Positions 8,751 to 18,234 are shown, counted from the first letter of the stretch. The stretch: DNA of 42,901 nt from an uncultured Bacilli bacterium (GCA_944358415.1 CALVRA010000008.1:1-42901); one strand, 5' to 3'. Translations and numbers: made by a program. The notes: generated by a model not told the origin, from the sequence alone.

Positions 8751-9192
8751 TATTATCACCTTTTTCTAATAAAATTGTCACTGGACCATCATTTTGAATA
8801 TCTACAAGCATTTCAGCTCCAAACACGCCTTCTTCAACATGCACAAACTCACGCATTCTCTCATTAAATATTTTATATAATTCTATAGCTTTTATACCAT
8901 TAAGTGCTTTCACATAACTTGGTCTATTTCCTTTTTTACAATCTGCATAAAGCGTAAACTGAGAAATACTTAAAATAGAGCCTCCTACATCTAAAATAGA
9001 TCTATTCATAATCCCATTTTCATCATCAAAAATACGCAAATGAATAACCTTATTAATCAAATAATCTATAATAGCTATATTATCACCCTCAGTAAAACTA
9101 ACAAACAAAACTAAACCTTTATCAATTTTACCAACTATCTCTCCTAAAACAGATACTTTAGACTTTAAACTTCTTTGAACTAAAATTCTCAT
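8737..9192 (-). CDS. dtd: D-aminoacyl-tRNA deacylase
   Basis: Cytosolic proofreading enzyme that hydrolyses D-amino acids from mischarged tRNA. The two active-site signatures are intact: SQFTLYADCKKGNRPSYVKA (family SQFTLYAD...GxRPSF) and NDGPVTILLE (the cross-subunit GP motif; family NxGPVT). The 151-residue length is normal. The ATG overlaps the TGA stop of rel by four bases (ATGA), the usual rel-dtd arrangement in Firmicutes. Confidence 0.96.
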   Translation of the reverse strand: MRILVQRSLKSKVSVLGEIVGKIDKGLVLFVSFTEGDNIAIIDYLINKVIHLRIFDDENGIMNRSILDVGGSILSISQFTLYADCKKGNRPSYVKALNGIKAIELYKIFNERMREFVHVEEGVFGAEMLVDIQNDGPVTILLEKGDNIDKK

Positions 9193-11354
9193 TTTATCAG
9201 CCTTTCTACTTCAGTAACTTCAGAAATCATTTTAATATCGTTCATAAGTTTTAAAAGCTGATTTTTATCATTAACCAAAACTGTCATTTCTATAACCTCA
9301 TCTTCTTTAGAACGATGAGAACTAAACTGTCTTACTGGAATGTCATTATTAGCTGCTTTTGAAATAATACTAATAAGTGCATTATTAAGTCCATTAACTC
9401 TAACTAAAATATTTGTCGGAAGCTTACTTTGCTTTTGATTCCACTTAACTTCAATGAGTCTCTCATCAAGTGAAGCTACATTAGGACATAGCATTCTATG
9501 AACAGTAACTCCATAACCTTTAGTAATATAACCAACAATCCTATCACCAATTACTGGATTACAGCACGAAGCCAAATTAACTTTAATATCATCTATTCCT
9601 GCAATTGAAACCAAACTATTATTAACACTTTGCTTATTACTGCCTTTAGTAACCTTTTCAATAATTTTATCATCTTTACTAACTTCTTTTTTCAAATAAT
9701 TATCCATTACTGTATTTACAGTTAATTTACCACTACCTAAATTACCATAAAGCTCATTTAAAGAATTACATTTCAAATCACTAAGTAACTTCTTAATCTT
9801 CTCATCATCAAAAAACTCATCATTACTAATCTTTTGTCTTCGTAATTCCTTACTTAATAAATCTTCACCTTTCTTTAAATTTTCTTCTTTATTAGCTCTA
9901 TTAAAAAATGCCTTAATTTTATTTTTAGCTTGTGTAGTTCTAACAATATTAAGCCACTCTCTACTAGGACCAGATGAATTATTATTTGTAATAATCTTAA
10001 CAATATCGTCACTGTGAAGCTCATAATCCAAAGGAACCATATGTGAATTAACAATCGCTCCAGTTGCCTTATCACCAACATTACTATGAACTCTATAAGC
10101 AAAATCAATCGGCGTTGAACCACTAGGAAGTTCTATAACGTCACCAAGTGGCGTAAATACATAAATCGTATTTTGAAAAACCTCTTTTTTAACTGTATCT
10201 ACAAACTCTTCTGGGTTATCTTGCTCTTTTTTCAAATCCATAATAGCCCTAAAAAATTGTAACTTTTGTTCCATCTCATTTTGCATCACTGCCTTAACAG
10301 AACCTTTCTCCTTATAAGACCAGTGAGAAGCAATACCATACTCAGCTACCCTATCCATTTCATAAGTTCTAATTTGAATCTCGTATAACTGTCCATCAAC
10401 GCCAAAAACCGTTGTATGTAAAGACTGATACATATTTGTCTTAGGCATTGCAATATAGTCTTTAAATCTCTTAGGTTTAGGTCTAAATTTAGAATGAATA
10501 ATACCCAAAGCCTGATAACAATCTTGCTCCGTATCAACAAGTATTCTAAGGGCAAGTAAATCATATATATCACTAAATCTTTTACCCTTTTCTAACTTTT
10601 TATAAATACTATAAATACTCTTAGATCTTCCTTTTATTTCATGTTTAATATCGTGCTTATATAAAAGTTCAGATACACTCTCAATCATTTTAGCCACACT
10701 GTTATCTCTCTCAGTTTTCGTCGCATTTAATTTTTCAACAATATCATAATACTCATCTGGCTTTAAGTATCTTAAACAAAACTCTTCCAAATCTTGTTTA
10801 ATACTATTGATACCAAGTCTATCCGCAATTGGTGTCAAAATATCTAAAGTTTCCCTAGCTGTTGCTTTTTGTTTTTTCTCACTATGAACAAATAATGTCT
10901 GCATATTATTAAGCCTATCTGCAAGTTTTATAATAATAACCCTAACATCTTCAGATAAACCAACCAATATCTTCCTTTGATTGTTAATTAAAGCCTCAGT
11001 TGTTCCAGATAAATTAAGTTTATTAATCTTCGTCACTCCATCCACCAAAACTGCAATATTATGACCAAATCTTTCCTCAATCTCGTCAGAAGAAACATTA
11101 CAATCCTCAACCACATCATGAAGCAAAGCGGCCGATAAAGTCTCAAAATCCGCATTAGTTCTTGTTAAAATATAAGCCACATTCAAAGGATGTATTATAT
11201 AAGGCTCACCAGTTAGCCTTTTTTGTTCAAAATGTTTCTCATAAGCAAACTGATAAGCCTTATCAATAATCTCAAGTTCATTTTTATCAGTAATATAAGT
11301 TTTAATTTTATCCATTAATTTTTGAATAGTTAAATCTTTTATATGCTTACTCAT
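9189..11354 (-). CDS. rel: Bifunctional (p)ppGpp synthetase/hydrolase
   Basis: Stringent-response enzyme of the long RelA/SpoT type, 721 residues. The N-terminal HD hydrolase domain has His55 and His79-Asp80 (ALLHDVVED). The synthetase domain follows, with DIYDLLALRI and RFKDYIAMPKTNMYQSLHT. The RFKD (not EFDD) motif is that of bifunctional enzymes. A TGS domain (IYVFTPLGDVIELPSGSTPIDFAY), a helical/Cys-containing region (NLASCCNPVIGDRIVGY) and a C-terminal ACT domain complete the standard order. The start follows AAGGTGAT. Upstream comN is 12 bases away and dtd overlaps downstream. Confidence 0.97.
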   Translation of the reverse strand: MSKHIKDLTIQKLMDKIKTYITDKNELEIIDKAYQFAYEKHFEQKRLTGEPYIIHPLNVAYILTRTNADFETLSAALLHDVVEDCNVSSDEIEERFGHNIAVLVDGVTKINKLNLSGTTEALINNQRKILVGLSEDVRVIIIKLADRLNNMQTLFVHSEKKQKATARETLDILTPIADRLGINSIKQDLEEFCLRYLKPDEYYDIVEKLNATKTERDNSVAKMIESVSELLYKHDIKHEIKGRSKSIYSIYKKLEKGKRFSDIYDLLALRILVDTEQDCYQALGIIHSKFRPKPKRFKDYIAMPKTNMYQSLHTTVFGVDGQLYEIQIRTYEMDRVAEYGIASHWSYKEKGSVKAVMQNEMEQKLQFFRAIMDLKKEQDNPEEFVDTVKKEVFQNTIYVFTPLGDVIELPSGSTPIDFAYRVHSNVGDKATGAIVNSHMVPLDYELHSDDIVKIITNNNSSGPSREWLNIVRTTQAKNKIKAFFNRANKEENLKKGEDLLSKELRRQKISNDEFFDDEKIKKLLSDLKCNSLNELYGNLGSGKLTVNTVMDNYLKKEVSKDDKIIEKVTKGSNKQSVNNSLVSIAGIDDIKVNLASCCNPVIGDRIVGYITKGYGVTVHRMLCPNVASLDERLIEVKWNQKQSKLPTNILVRVNGLNNALISIISKAANNDIPVRQFSSHRSKEDEVIEMTVLVNDKNQLLKLMNDIKMISEVTEVERLIK

Positions 11355-11366
11355 ATAATCACCTTC

Positions 11367-11639
11367 TTAAAAATCCAAATATACTTTTCTGTTTTTTTCA
11401 TTAATTTTATCCTTAAAATATCCATCAATAAGTACATTATCTGCATTTAAAATATCACTAACCATATCACTAAGCATCAGATCATGGCCGCTTTTCCATT
11501 TAGTTTCCTTTAAATAATTCCAAATATCCTCTGGCTTCAAATAACCATAACCATTTGCCGAAAGCTCACTCATCTTTGCATTCAAAGCAGGCCTTAATCT
11601 ATTATAAAGTTCCTCTAAAGAATTAAATTCTAAATTCAT
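11367..11639 (-). CDS. comN: ComN-like post-transcriptional regulator
   Basis: A 90-residue protein with the ComN/YrzD pattern: LYNRLRPALNAKMSELSANG, YLKPEDIWNYLKETKWK, LSDMVSDILNADN. In Bacillus subtilis ComN acts post-transcriptionally on the comE competence mRNA and is recruited by DivIVA; that role is known there, not shown here. In Bacillus comN (yrzD) lies next to spoVB and not far from rel, and the same neighbours occur here, supporting the call. It heads the comN-rel-dtd-transporter unit. The start is preceded by AAGGGG. Confidence 0.85.
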   Translation of the reverse strand: MNLEFNSLEELYNRLRPALNAKMSELSANGYGYLKPEDIWNYLKETKWKSGHDLMLSDMVSDILNADNVLIDGYFKDKINEKNRKVYLDF

Positions 11640-11660
11640 ATTCTCATCCCCTTATCAATA

Positions 11661-11689
11661 ATTATATATTAAATTTGTTTAATTTTAAA
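11661..11689 (-). promoter_or_regulatory. Promoter of the comN-rel operon
   Basis: Minus strand: -35-like TTTAAA (11689-11684), 17-bp spacer, -10 TATAAT (11666-11661). The -35 is poor, so confidence is moderate. Confidence 0.5.
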
Positions 11690-11699
11690 GTACCTAAAT

Positions 11700-11728
11700 T
11701 TGCATTCCATTAAAAAAAATGATATTAT
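11700..11728 (+). promoter_or_regulatory. Promoter of the 11752 gene
   Basis: Plus strand: -35 TTGCAT (11700-11705), 17-bp spacer, -10 TATTAT (11723-11728). Divergent from the comN promoter about 11 bp away. Confidence 0.65.
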
Positions 11729-11751
11729 TATAACCCATAAGGAGTGATTTT

Positions 11752-12150
11752 ATGTTTAATATTGAAATTAATAATAACCAATATATCGTTTATGGTGAAA
11801 ACGAATTTGCATTTATGGGCAACTTAGCTACACCAATTATGAGCGTGCCCGAATATTTTGATTTAGAATTTGTTGCCGGAAATAAACCAGCATTCAAATT
11901 AACCAACAATACACCATTAATAATTAATACAGATACGTTAATTGATCAAAACCCATTTACCTACTCTACTAATGTAAATTATTCATCAATATACCCTTTA
12001 GATATAGAAGAATATGAAATATTATATACCCTTTACCAAAAAGAAATGGAAAAAAATCCTGATGAAGATTATCAAATGCAAATGCAAATAAAAAATGATA
12101 TAGAAAATGCGAAAAAATTAATCAAAACAACTAAAAAAGATTGTAAATAA
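11752..12150 (+). CDS. Unknown 132-aa cytosolic protein
   Basis: I do not recognise this family. It is acidic, has no membrane span or signal peptide, and starts with alternating polar and hydrophobic residues suggestive of beta strands (MFNIEINNNQYIVYGENEF). It ends in a charged helix rich in Glu, Gln and Lys. AAGGAG is well spaced before the ATG and the promoter is good, so it is very likely expressed. A terminator overlaps its stop. It precedes the SpoVB-type flippase on the same strand. Confidence 0.65.
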   Translation: MFNIEINNNQYIVYGENEFAFMGNLATPIMSVPEYFDLEFVAGNKPAFKLTNNTPLIINTDTLIDQNPFTYSTNVNYSSIYPLDIEEYEILYTLYQKEMEKNPDEDYQMQMQIKNDIENAKKLIKTTKKDCK

Positions 12151-12164
12151 ACAGTCTTTTTTTT
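12137..12164 (+). terminator. Terminator of the 11752 gene
   Basis: AAGATTGT and ACAGTCTT form an eight-pair stem (one G-U) with an AAATAA loop, followed by eight T. It overlaps the stop codon and ends 14 bases before the next start. Confidence 0.75.
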
Positions 12165-12177
12165 CATATATTTTAAT

Positions 12178-13473
12178 ATGAAAAAAAACGTCTTCTTAAA
12201 ATCAGTAATATTACTTTTAATTGGTGGCTTTCTAACTAAAATAATCAGTATGTTTATAAAAATAGTTTTAGCAAGATTAATCGGCACCGAAGGAATGGGA
12301 ATATATATGTTAATATCCCCAACTTTCGTCATGCTTATGGCCCTTGCTCAACTAGGTTTTCCTGTCGCCATATCTAAACTTGTCGCCGAAGATACCAAAA
12401 ATAACAAAAACCTCGTTTTCTCAGTCATACCAATATCCCTAGCATTAAACATCATCATAATCATATTACTTTTTTTAACTGCTGGTTTTATCTCACACAA
12501 CCTTTTAAATGAAGATAGATGTTACTGGGCTATCATCTGTATTGGTTTTGTTTTACCATTCATCAGTATTTCTAGTATTTTAAGAGGATATTTTTTTGGA
12601 AAACAAAAAATGCTTCCCCATGTTTTATCAAATGTCACTGAAGATTTTGTAAGACTTATTGCCATCATCATTGGTATACCCATATTTTTAAAATTAGGAT
12701 TACAATATGCTGTTGCTTTCATTGTTTTAACAAATGTTATAAGCGAACTTACCTCAATCTTTGTTTTATTTTTCTTCATCCCTAAAAATTTTAAACTAAC
12801 CAAAAAAGATATTAAACCAGATAAAACTAATATTAAAGAAGTAATGTCAATTGGAATTCCAACAACCATGAGTAGAATAATAGGATCTATTGGAGCTTTC
12901 TTTGAACCAATAATTTTAACCTTTGGCCTTATAAAAAGTGGCTATACCAATAATTTCATAGTAAACGAATATGGTATCATAAACGGTTATGTTATGCCTC
13001 TAATTTTACTTCCTTCTTTTTTCACAGGAGCCATATCAAGTGCCTTAATTCCAAATATATCTAAAGCTCACTCTCAAAAACATTATAAATATGTTTGGAA
13101 TAAAATAAAACTAGCCATATTTATCTCTTTACTAATAGGAATTCCTGCTACTCTCATCTTTGAATTAATACCAAATATTCCAATGAAACTAATTTACAAC
13201 ACCACCGTCGGTATAGATTACATCAAAGTTCTTGCTCCTATTGCCCTTCTTCATTATGTTCAAGCACCCCTAACCGCTTCACTTCAAGCTATGGGTAAAG
13301 CCAAAGAAGCTATGCATGGTACCTTAATTGGTACCATCATCAGAACCATCTTTCTATTAATTCTCTGTTTTTCACAAATTGGACTTTGGGCTTTAGTATG
13401 GAGTGCAGGACTTAATATAATAATTGTCACTCTTCATCAATATAAACATGTTAAAAAAGCATTAAAAATATAA
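12178..13473 (+). CDS. SpoVB/MurJ-like polysaccharide flippase (MOP superfamily)
   Basis: A 431-residue multi-span membrane protein of the MATE/MOP fold. The N-terminus (FLKSVILLLIGGFLTKIISMFIKIVLARLIGTEGMGIY) is the classic SpoVB opening with the R-x-IG-x-EG-x-G-x-Y motif. Twelve or more hydrophobic spans follow. SpoVB relatives move lipid-linked cell-wall precursors; the exact substrate here is not determinable. The length is short for SpoVB (about 500), so the last one or two helices may be missing. There is no purine-rich ribosome site before the ATG: the preceding bases are the T-run of a terminator and TATATTTTAAT. How it is expressed is therefore unclear. Its place beside comN matches Bacillus. 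Confidence 0.85.
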   Translation: MKKNVFLKSVILLLIGGFLTKIISMFIKIVLARLIGTEGMGIYMLISPTFVMLMALAQLGFPVAISKLVAEDTKNNKNLVFSVIPISLALNIIIIILLFLTAGFISHNLLNEDRCYWAIICIGFVLPFISISSILRGYFFGKQKMLPHVLSNVTEDFVRLIAIIIGIPIFLKLGLQYAVAFIVLTNVISELTSIFVLFFFIPKNFKLTKKDIKPDKTNIKEVMSIGIPTTMSRIIGSIGAFFEPIILTFGLIKSGYTNNFIVNEYGIINGYVMPLILLPSFFTGAISSALIPNISKAHSQKHYKYVWNKIKLAIFISLLIGIPATLIFELIPNIPMKLIYNTTVGIDYIKVLAPIALLHYVQAPLTASLQAMGKAKEAMHGTLIGTIIRTIFLLILCFSQIGLWALVWSAGLNIIIVTLHQYKHVKKALKI

Positions 13474-13813
13474 ATTATTTAATATCATTTATTATTAAAA
13501 TCCATATAAGGCATAGATTAGTTAAAATCAAAAGCTTATCATTTACCTATATAATTCTTTATTGTCATTATAAAACTGATTAATTATATCTTAATTATCG
13601 CTAAACACACACCTAATTTTTTATCTACCTTTTAAATTAGCACACACTAAATCACTATTTATAATACTTGATGAACTAAGACAATTTATACCGAATAGTG
13701 AAAATAAATAATTTCCTCGAACTATTAATTCATCATCAGAACAAAAAAACTTTTTTAAGAACAAATATTTTTTAATTATTTAAAATTTATTTTTGCAAAG
13801 CAAATTCCTAGTA
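13474..13813. other. Gene-free AT-rich intergenic stretch
   Basis: About 340 bases between the convergent ends of the flippase and PFOR genes. I see no open frame with a ribosome site, no tRNA-like or hairpin structure of note, and no repeat. It may be decayed sequence. Confidence 0.5.
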
Positions 13814-13841
13814 TATAAAAAAATAGTCATAAATTGACTAC
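13814..13841 (-). terminator. Terminator of the PFOR operon
   Basis: Minus strand: TAGTCA, ATTTA loop, TGACTA, then a T-run, directly after the PFOR stop codon. Confidence 0.75.
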
Positions 13842-13843
13842 TT

Positions 13844-16800
13844 TTATTGTTTGACTAAACTTTTATAATATTCAAATCTTTTCATAGCTTCTTCTTTATT
13901 AATTTTAAGTAACTCATCCGCCTTATCTGGATTTACATTTTTAAGCATACTATATCTAGTTTGACTATTCAAAAACTCTTCATATAAATCAAAATTAGGA
14001 TTAGGACTATCTAAATTAAACTTTTCTCCGTCATATCTAAATATTGGAAAATATCCACATTTAGTAGCCAAGGATTCCTCTTCTATAGAACAGCCCATAC
14101 CCTTTTTATTTCCGTGAGAAATACAAGGACAATAAGCAATTATAATAGATGGACCATCATGTTTTATTGCTTCATTAAAAGCCTTAATACACTGCATCAT
14201 ATTAGCACCCATTGATACATGAGCTACATAAGTATTTGGATAAGCCATCGCAATTCTCGCTAAGTCTTTTTTATAATTCTTCTTGCCAGCAGCGGCAAAC
14301 TCAGCCACCATACCAAAAGGTGTTGCCTTAGATGCCTGACCTCCAGTATTTGAATAAACTTCCGTATTTAAAACCAAAATGTTAATATTATTTCCAGAAG
14401 AAAGCACGTGATCAATACCACCAAAACCTATATCATAAGCCCAGCCATCTCCACCAATTGCCCAAACATCTTTAGAAACAATATAATTTTTAATTGATTT
14501 TAACTTAGGATGCTTCTCATAATCTATTTTTTCATAAACCTCTTTCGTAATTTCATAATTATTAGAATTTTTAAGCCATTTATCAAAAAGCTCATCATCA
14601 TTTTCCAGCATATACTCGCGAACTAAATTTTTACCATACTCATACCCCATAAGCATACCATAGCCAAATTCTGCATTATCCTCAAACAAACTATTTGCCC
14701 AAGGAACACTATAAGGTAAATTAGGAAGTTCCCCTCCATAAATAGATGAACACCCTGTCGCATTCGCAATCACCAAATTAGAAGAAAGTTGTGTCAAAAG
14801 CTTAATATAAGCCGTCTCACCACACCCTGCACACGCTCCATGAAAAGAAAACTTAGGTTTCATAAGCTGACTACCTTTAATTGTATTTTTACTAAAATTA
14901 TTTTTCTCACTCACATTACTTACCAAATAATCAAATATCATATCATTTTTACTATCACTTAACTTTTGATAAGCTAAAGCCTTGTTGCCTTTTAAACCAG
15001 GACATATATTGATACACACTCCACATCCAGTACAATTTTTTGCTGAAATACCAATAATATAATAAAATCCACTCGCTCCACTAGCTTTTTTACACCTTTC
15101 CTTAACAAACAAAGGCGCCTCATTATATTCTTCTTCACTAAGTAAAAACGGTCTAATAACTCCATGAGGACAAACTAAACTACACATACTACACTGTATA
15201 CAATTTTCATTTATCCAAAAAGGTACAAACTCTGCAATATTCTGCATCTCAGGTTCCTTATGCTCAAATGAACCATCAGAAAAATCATTAAAAGCTGATA
15301 CTGAAAGTTCATTACCTTTTCTATGAACTAAAGCCTCATAAACATTGTTAGAAGGAAATTCTAATTTTGCTTCCACATCATCTAACTCTATCTTCTCCAA
15401 CTTAACATCTCTTAAAGCAGAAAGATTATTTAAAGCAACACTTTCACTTTTAACCCCAAACTTTTTCATAATATAATCTTCTAATTTCTGTGTAGCTTTT
15501 TCTTCATTAACCAAATCCAAAAGTTTAAAAATAGCTTTTTCCATAATCATACTTATCTTCATACCTAAATTATGCTTTCTTGCCACCTTAAAAGCATCTA
15601 TTTTATAAACAGCTATATTTTTATCTTTTAAAAACTTTTTATAAGGATTTAATATATTTAAAAACTCACTGTTATCTAAAGAACTATTAATAAGTAAAGT
15701 TCCACCATCTTTTAAAGAAGTTACCGCATCAAAAATATTTAAATAATTATCCTTAGAAATAACAATAAGCTCAGGATTATGTACAAAATATGTTGAATGA
15801 ATAGGTTTATCAGAAAACCTTAAATGACTAACTGTCACCCCACCAGATTTTTTAGAATCATACTCAAAATAACCTTGAATATATTTATCTTCACCAATAA
15901 TACTAAGTAAACTTTTACTGCAGCTCACCATTCCATCACTACCGTAACCATAAACTAAAACCTCAGTATTATCCGTCACATTAATATTCTCAAAGTCCAA
16001 AGATAAATGGGTCACATCATCCTTAATTCCTATAGTAAATTCATCTTTTGGATTATCAAGCATATCATAAATACTCTTAATCATTCCAGGTGTTGTATCC
16101 TTACTAGAAAGTCCATATCTACCATGACAAATAGAAATATTTTTATCTTTAAGCGCACTTACCACATCTAAATATAATGGTTCGCCTTCACTTCCAGCTT
16201 CCTTAGTTCTATCTAAAACTGCTATTTTGCACGCACTAATAGGAAGTTCATCAATTAAATGAGAAGCGCTGAAAGGCCTATATAAATGTACCTCTACAAG
16301 ACCAATTTCCTCATCTGTATAATCGATATATTCCCTTATTGTCTCACAAATAGACCCCATCGCAATAATAACTTTGCTAGCTTTTGAAGAGCCATAATAA
16401 TTAAAAGGTTTATAGTTAGTTCCTGTAAGTTCATTAACTTTTTTCATATATGTGCAGACACTTTTTAAAGCATTATCATAATAAATATTTCTACTTTCAG
16501 CTTCCTGAAAATAAATATCTCCATTTTGATTAGTACCTCTCGTAACTGGATTTTCATTACTCAAAGCTCTTTTTCTAAAAGTCTCTAACTTATCATAAGG
16601 AACTAACTTTCTTATATCATCTTCATCTAATATATTAATTTTATTAAGTTCATGACTTGTTCTAAAACCATCAAAAAAATGTAAAAAAGGTAAACTACTA
16701 TCTAAAGAAGCTAAATGACTAACCAAAGCTAAATTATAAGCATCTTGAACTGAAGAAGAAGCCATCATACAAAAACCAGTTGCCCTAGTCGCATAAATGT

Positions 16801-17179
16801 CTTGATGATCTCCAAAAATACTAAGTGCATGCGTAGCTAAACTCCTAGCTGCCACATGCATCACAAAAGGAAAACACTCTCCGGCAATTTTATACATATT
16901 AGGTATCATCAAAAGTAAACCTTGGCTTGCTGTATAAGTTGAAGCTAAACTACCTGCCTCCAAAGCACCATGCACAAGACCAATAGCTCCTGCTTCACTT
17001 TGCATCTCTATCACTTTAGGCACACTACCAAAAATATTTTTTTTATAAGAAGAGGCCCATCTATCAATTAACTCTGGCATTGGACTAGAAGGTGTAATTG
17101 GATATATTCCAGCAATTTCAGTAAACAAATACGAAGCCTGCACGCAAGCTTCATTACCATCACAAATTATTTTCTTCAT
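13844..17179 (-). CDS. nifJ: Pyruvate:ferredoxin (flavodoxin) oxidoreductase, homodimeric
   Basis: Converts pyruvate and CoA to acetyl-CoA and CO2, passing electrons to ferredoxin: a central anaerobic enzyme. All domains are on one chain of about 1,111 residues. The N-terminal pyruvate/TPP-binding domain has GIYPITPSSPMPE and QSEAGAIGLVHGALEAG. It is followed by the CoA-binding and gamma domains. The two-cluster ferredoxin domain has CIQCSMCSLVCPHG and CTGCGVCINICPG. The C-terminal TPP domain has GACAGCGE, NATGCSSIYGG and GGDGWAYDIGFGG with NTEVYSNTGGQ. Cysteines for three Fe4S4 clusters appear present. The frame opens with TTG, but GGGGGA is placed for the ATG at 17179. It is the last gene of the rlmN-prpC-prkC-rsgA-rpe operon, 12 bases after the rpe::pilin fusion. 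Confidence 0.97.
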   Translation of the reverse strand: MKKIICDGNEACVQASYLFTEIAGIYPITPSSPMPELIDRWASSYKKNIFGSVPKVIEMQSEAGAIGLVHGALEAGSLASTYTASQGLLLMIPNMYKIAGECFPFVMHVAARSLATHALSIFGDHQDIYATRATGFCMMASSSVQDAYNLALVSHLASLDSSLPFLHFFDGFRTSHELNKINILDEDDIRKLVPYDKLETFRKRALSNENPVTRGTNQNGDIYFQEAESRNIYYDNALKSVCTYMKKVNELTGTNYKPFNYYGSSKASKVIIAMGSICETIREYIDYTDEEIGLVEVHLYRPFSASHLIDELPISACKIAVLDRTKEAGSEGEPLYLDVVSALKDKNISICHGRYGLSSKDTTPGMIKSIYDMLDNPKDEFTIGIKDDVTHLSLDFENINVTDNTEVLVYGYGSDGMVSCSKSLLSIIGEDKYIQGYFEYDSKKSGGVTVSHLRFSDKPIHSTYFVHNPELIVISKDNYLNIFDAVTSLKDGGTLLINSSLDNSEFLNILNPYKKFLKDKNIAVYKIDAFKVARKHNLGMKISMIMEKAIFKLLDLVNEEKATQKLEDYIMKKFGVKSESVALNNLSALRDVKLEKIELDDVEAKLEFPSNNVYEALVHRKGNELSVSAFNDFSDGSFEHKEPEMQNIAEFVPFWINENCIQCSMCSLVCPHGVIRPFLLSEEEYNEAPLFVKERCKKASGASGFYYIIGISAKNCTGCGVCINICPGLKGNKALAYQKLSDSKNDMIFDYLVSNVSEKNNFSKNTIKGSQLMKPKFSFHGACAGCGETAYIKLLTQLSSNLVIANATGCSSIYGGELPNLPYSVPWANSLFEDNAEFGYGMLMGYEYGKNLVREYMLENDDELFDKWLKNSNNYEITKEVYEKIDYEKHPKLKSIKNYIVSKDVWAIGGDGWAYDIGFGGIDHVLSSGNNINILVLNTEVYSNTGGQASKATPFGMVAEFAAAGKKNYKKDLARIAMAYPNTYVAHVSMGANMMQCIKAFNEAIKHDGPSIIIAYCPCISHGNKKGMGCSIEEESLATKCGYFPIFRYDGEKFNLDSPNPNFDLYEEFLNSQTRYSMLKNVNPDKADELLKINKEEAMKRFEYYKSLVKQ

Positions 17180-17191
17180 CAAAAATCCCCC

Positions 17192-18229
17192 TTACTTATG
17201 ACAGTCCTCATCAGGATTCGCAAACTCCACTTCATATTTAAAATTTGTGCCATTATTTGTGCTTATTACTACATCAACATTTGAATCAATATAAAGTTTT
17301 TCTGTCATTGGATTAGTAAAATTATCTTCAACATAGCCACCTTTTATCTCTATTCCATCTATATTACCACCATCGTGCAAAACCTGGACACTTATTCGCC
17401 TCTCACCACTACTAGGAAGTAACTCAGGATAATCAATAGTTGCCGTCTTTGCCGACTCAATCAAATTAGTTCTCTGTGTCACACAAGTATCATATCTTCC
17501 TTCTCTTAAATTACTATCAATAGCCGTTGCAGCAATTAATCCCAAAATACTTAAAATAACAATAACTCCAAGTAACTCCGCCAAAGTAAAACCATTTCTA
17601 AGTACTTTTTTTAACTTATAAACCATACTTTGATAATTTTCACTACTAGTAATAAAAGAGCCTACAACTACTATATCTGCATTTTTAACTAAATTAACCG
17701 TCGAATCATTAATACCACCATCAACTTCCAACAAATAATTTAATCCATTATCTTGTCTATATTTTATAAGTTTATCAAGCTTATCCGTAATATCTATAAA
17801 CTTCTGACCACCAGCTCCTGCCTGAACACTCATTATTAAAACTAAATCAACCTTATCCAAATAAGGATAAATATCTTCTACTTTAGTCCCTGGATTAATT
17901 GCAATTCCTACATTAATACCCTTACTATGAATGTAATTAATATAATAAATAACATCATTGCAGCCCTCAAAATGAAAAGTAATATATAAAGGTTTAAATA
18001 AAGCCACCTCATCAATATACTTTTTAATATCTTTCACCATCAAATGTATATCAACTGGTTTTTTAATACTTGTAACAACATCTTTCATCTCTAAAACCGA
18101 ACGTGTCGCTTTTTCTGTAAACTTTCCATCCATTACATCATAATGAATTAAATCTGTAACCTTTTCAAGTTCTTTTATCCTCTTATTATCATCTTGAATT
18201 TTCAAAAAAGAGCCTGCAATTTTAACCAT
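17192..18229 (-). CDS. rpe: Ribulose-phosphate 3-epimerase fused to a class III type IV prepilin
   Basis: One uninterrupted 345-residue frame holds two unrelated modules. Residues 1-210 are a complete RPE barrel (interconverts ribulose-5-P and xylulose-5-P): HYDVMDG with ligands His29 and Asp31, HLMV with His62, INPGT, LEVDGGIN with catalytic Asp170, and VVVGSF. The usual NPGFGGQ loop reads QAGAGGQ. Residues 211-345 are a prepilin: RNG/FTLAELLGVIVILSILGLIAATAI, with the Gly213-Phe214 cleavage point and Glu at +5, a hydrophobic helix, then a soluble domain with two cysteines. A GTG lies nine bases upstream, but GAGGTG fits the ATG at 18229 (MVKIAGSF). The gene follows rsgA, exactly where Bacillus has rpe. 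A weak internal start (ATG of MVYKLKKVLRNG) might allow separate pilin translation. Whether the fusion is cleaved is unknown. Confidence 0.9.
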   Translation of the reverse strand: MVKIAGSFLKIQDDNKRIKELEKVTDLIHYDVMDGKFTEKATRSVLEMKDVVTSIKKPVDIHLMVKDIKKYIDEVALFKPLYITFHFEGCNDVIYYINYIHSKGINVGIAINPGTKVEDIYPYLDKVDLVLIMSVQAGAGGQKFIDITDKLDKLIKYRQDNGLNYLLEVDGGINDSTVNLVKNADIVVVGSFITSSENYQSMVYKLKKVLRNGFTLAELLGVIVILSILGLIAATAIDSNLREGRYDTCVTQRTNLIESAKTATIDYPELLPSSGERRISVQVLHDGGNIDGIEIKGGYVEDNFTNPMTEKLYIDSNVDVVISTNNGTNFKYEVEFANPDEDCHK

Positions 18230-18234
18230 TTTTC

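Noticed and set aside
9875-10573. Minus-strand alternative frames inside rel
   Set aside because: Out-of-frame shadows; rel is intact with all motifs.
13474-13813. A hidden gene or RNA in the 340-bp gap
   Set aside because: No start with a ribosome site and no stable hairpins beyond the PFOR terminator.
17570-17620. Frameshift or missing stop as the cause of the rpe-pilin fusion
   Set aside because: Both modules are in the same frame with no stop and the RPE C-terminus is of normal length. No sign of an error is visible, although only reads could exclude one.
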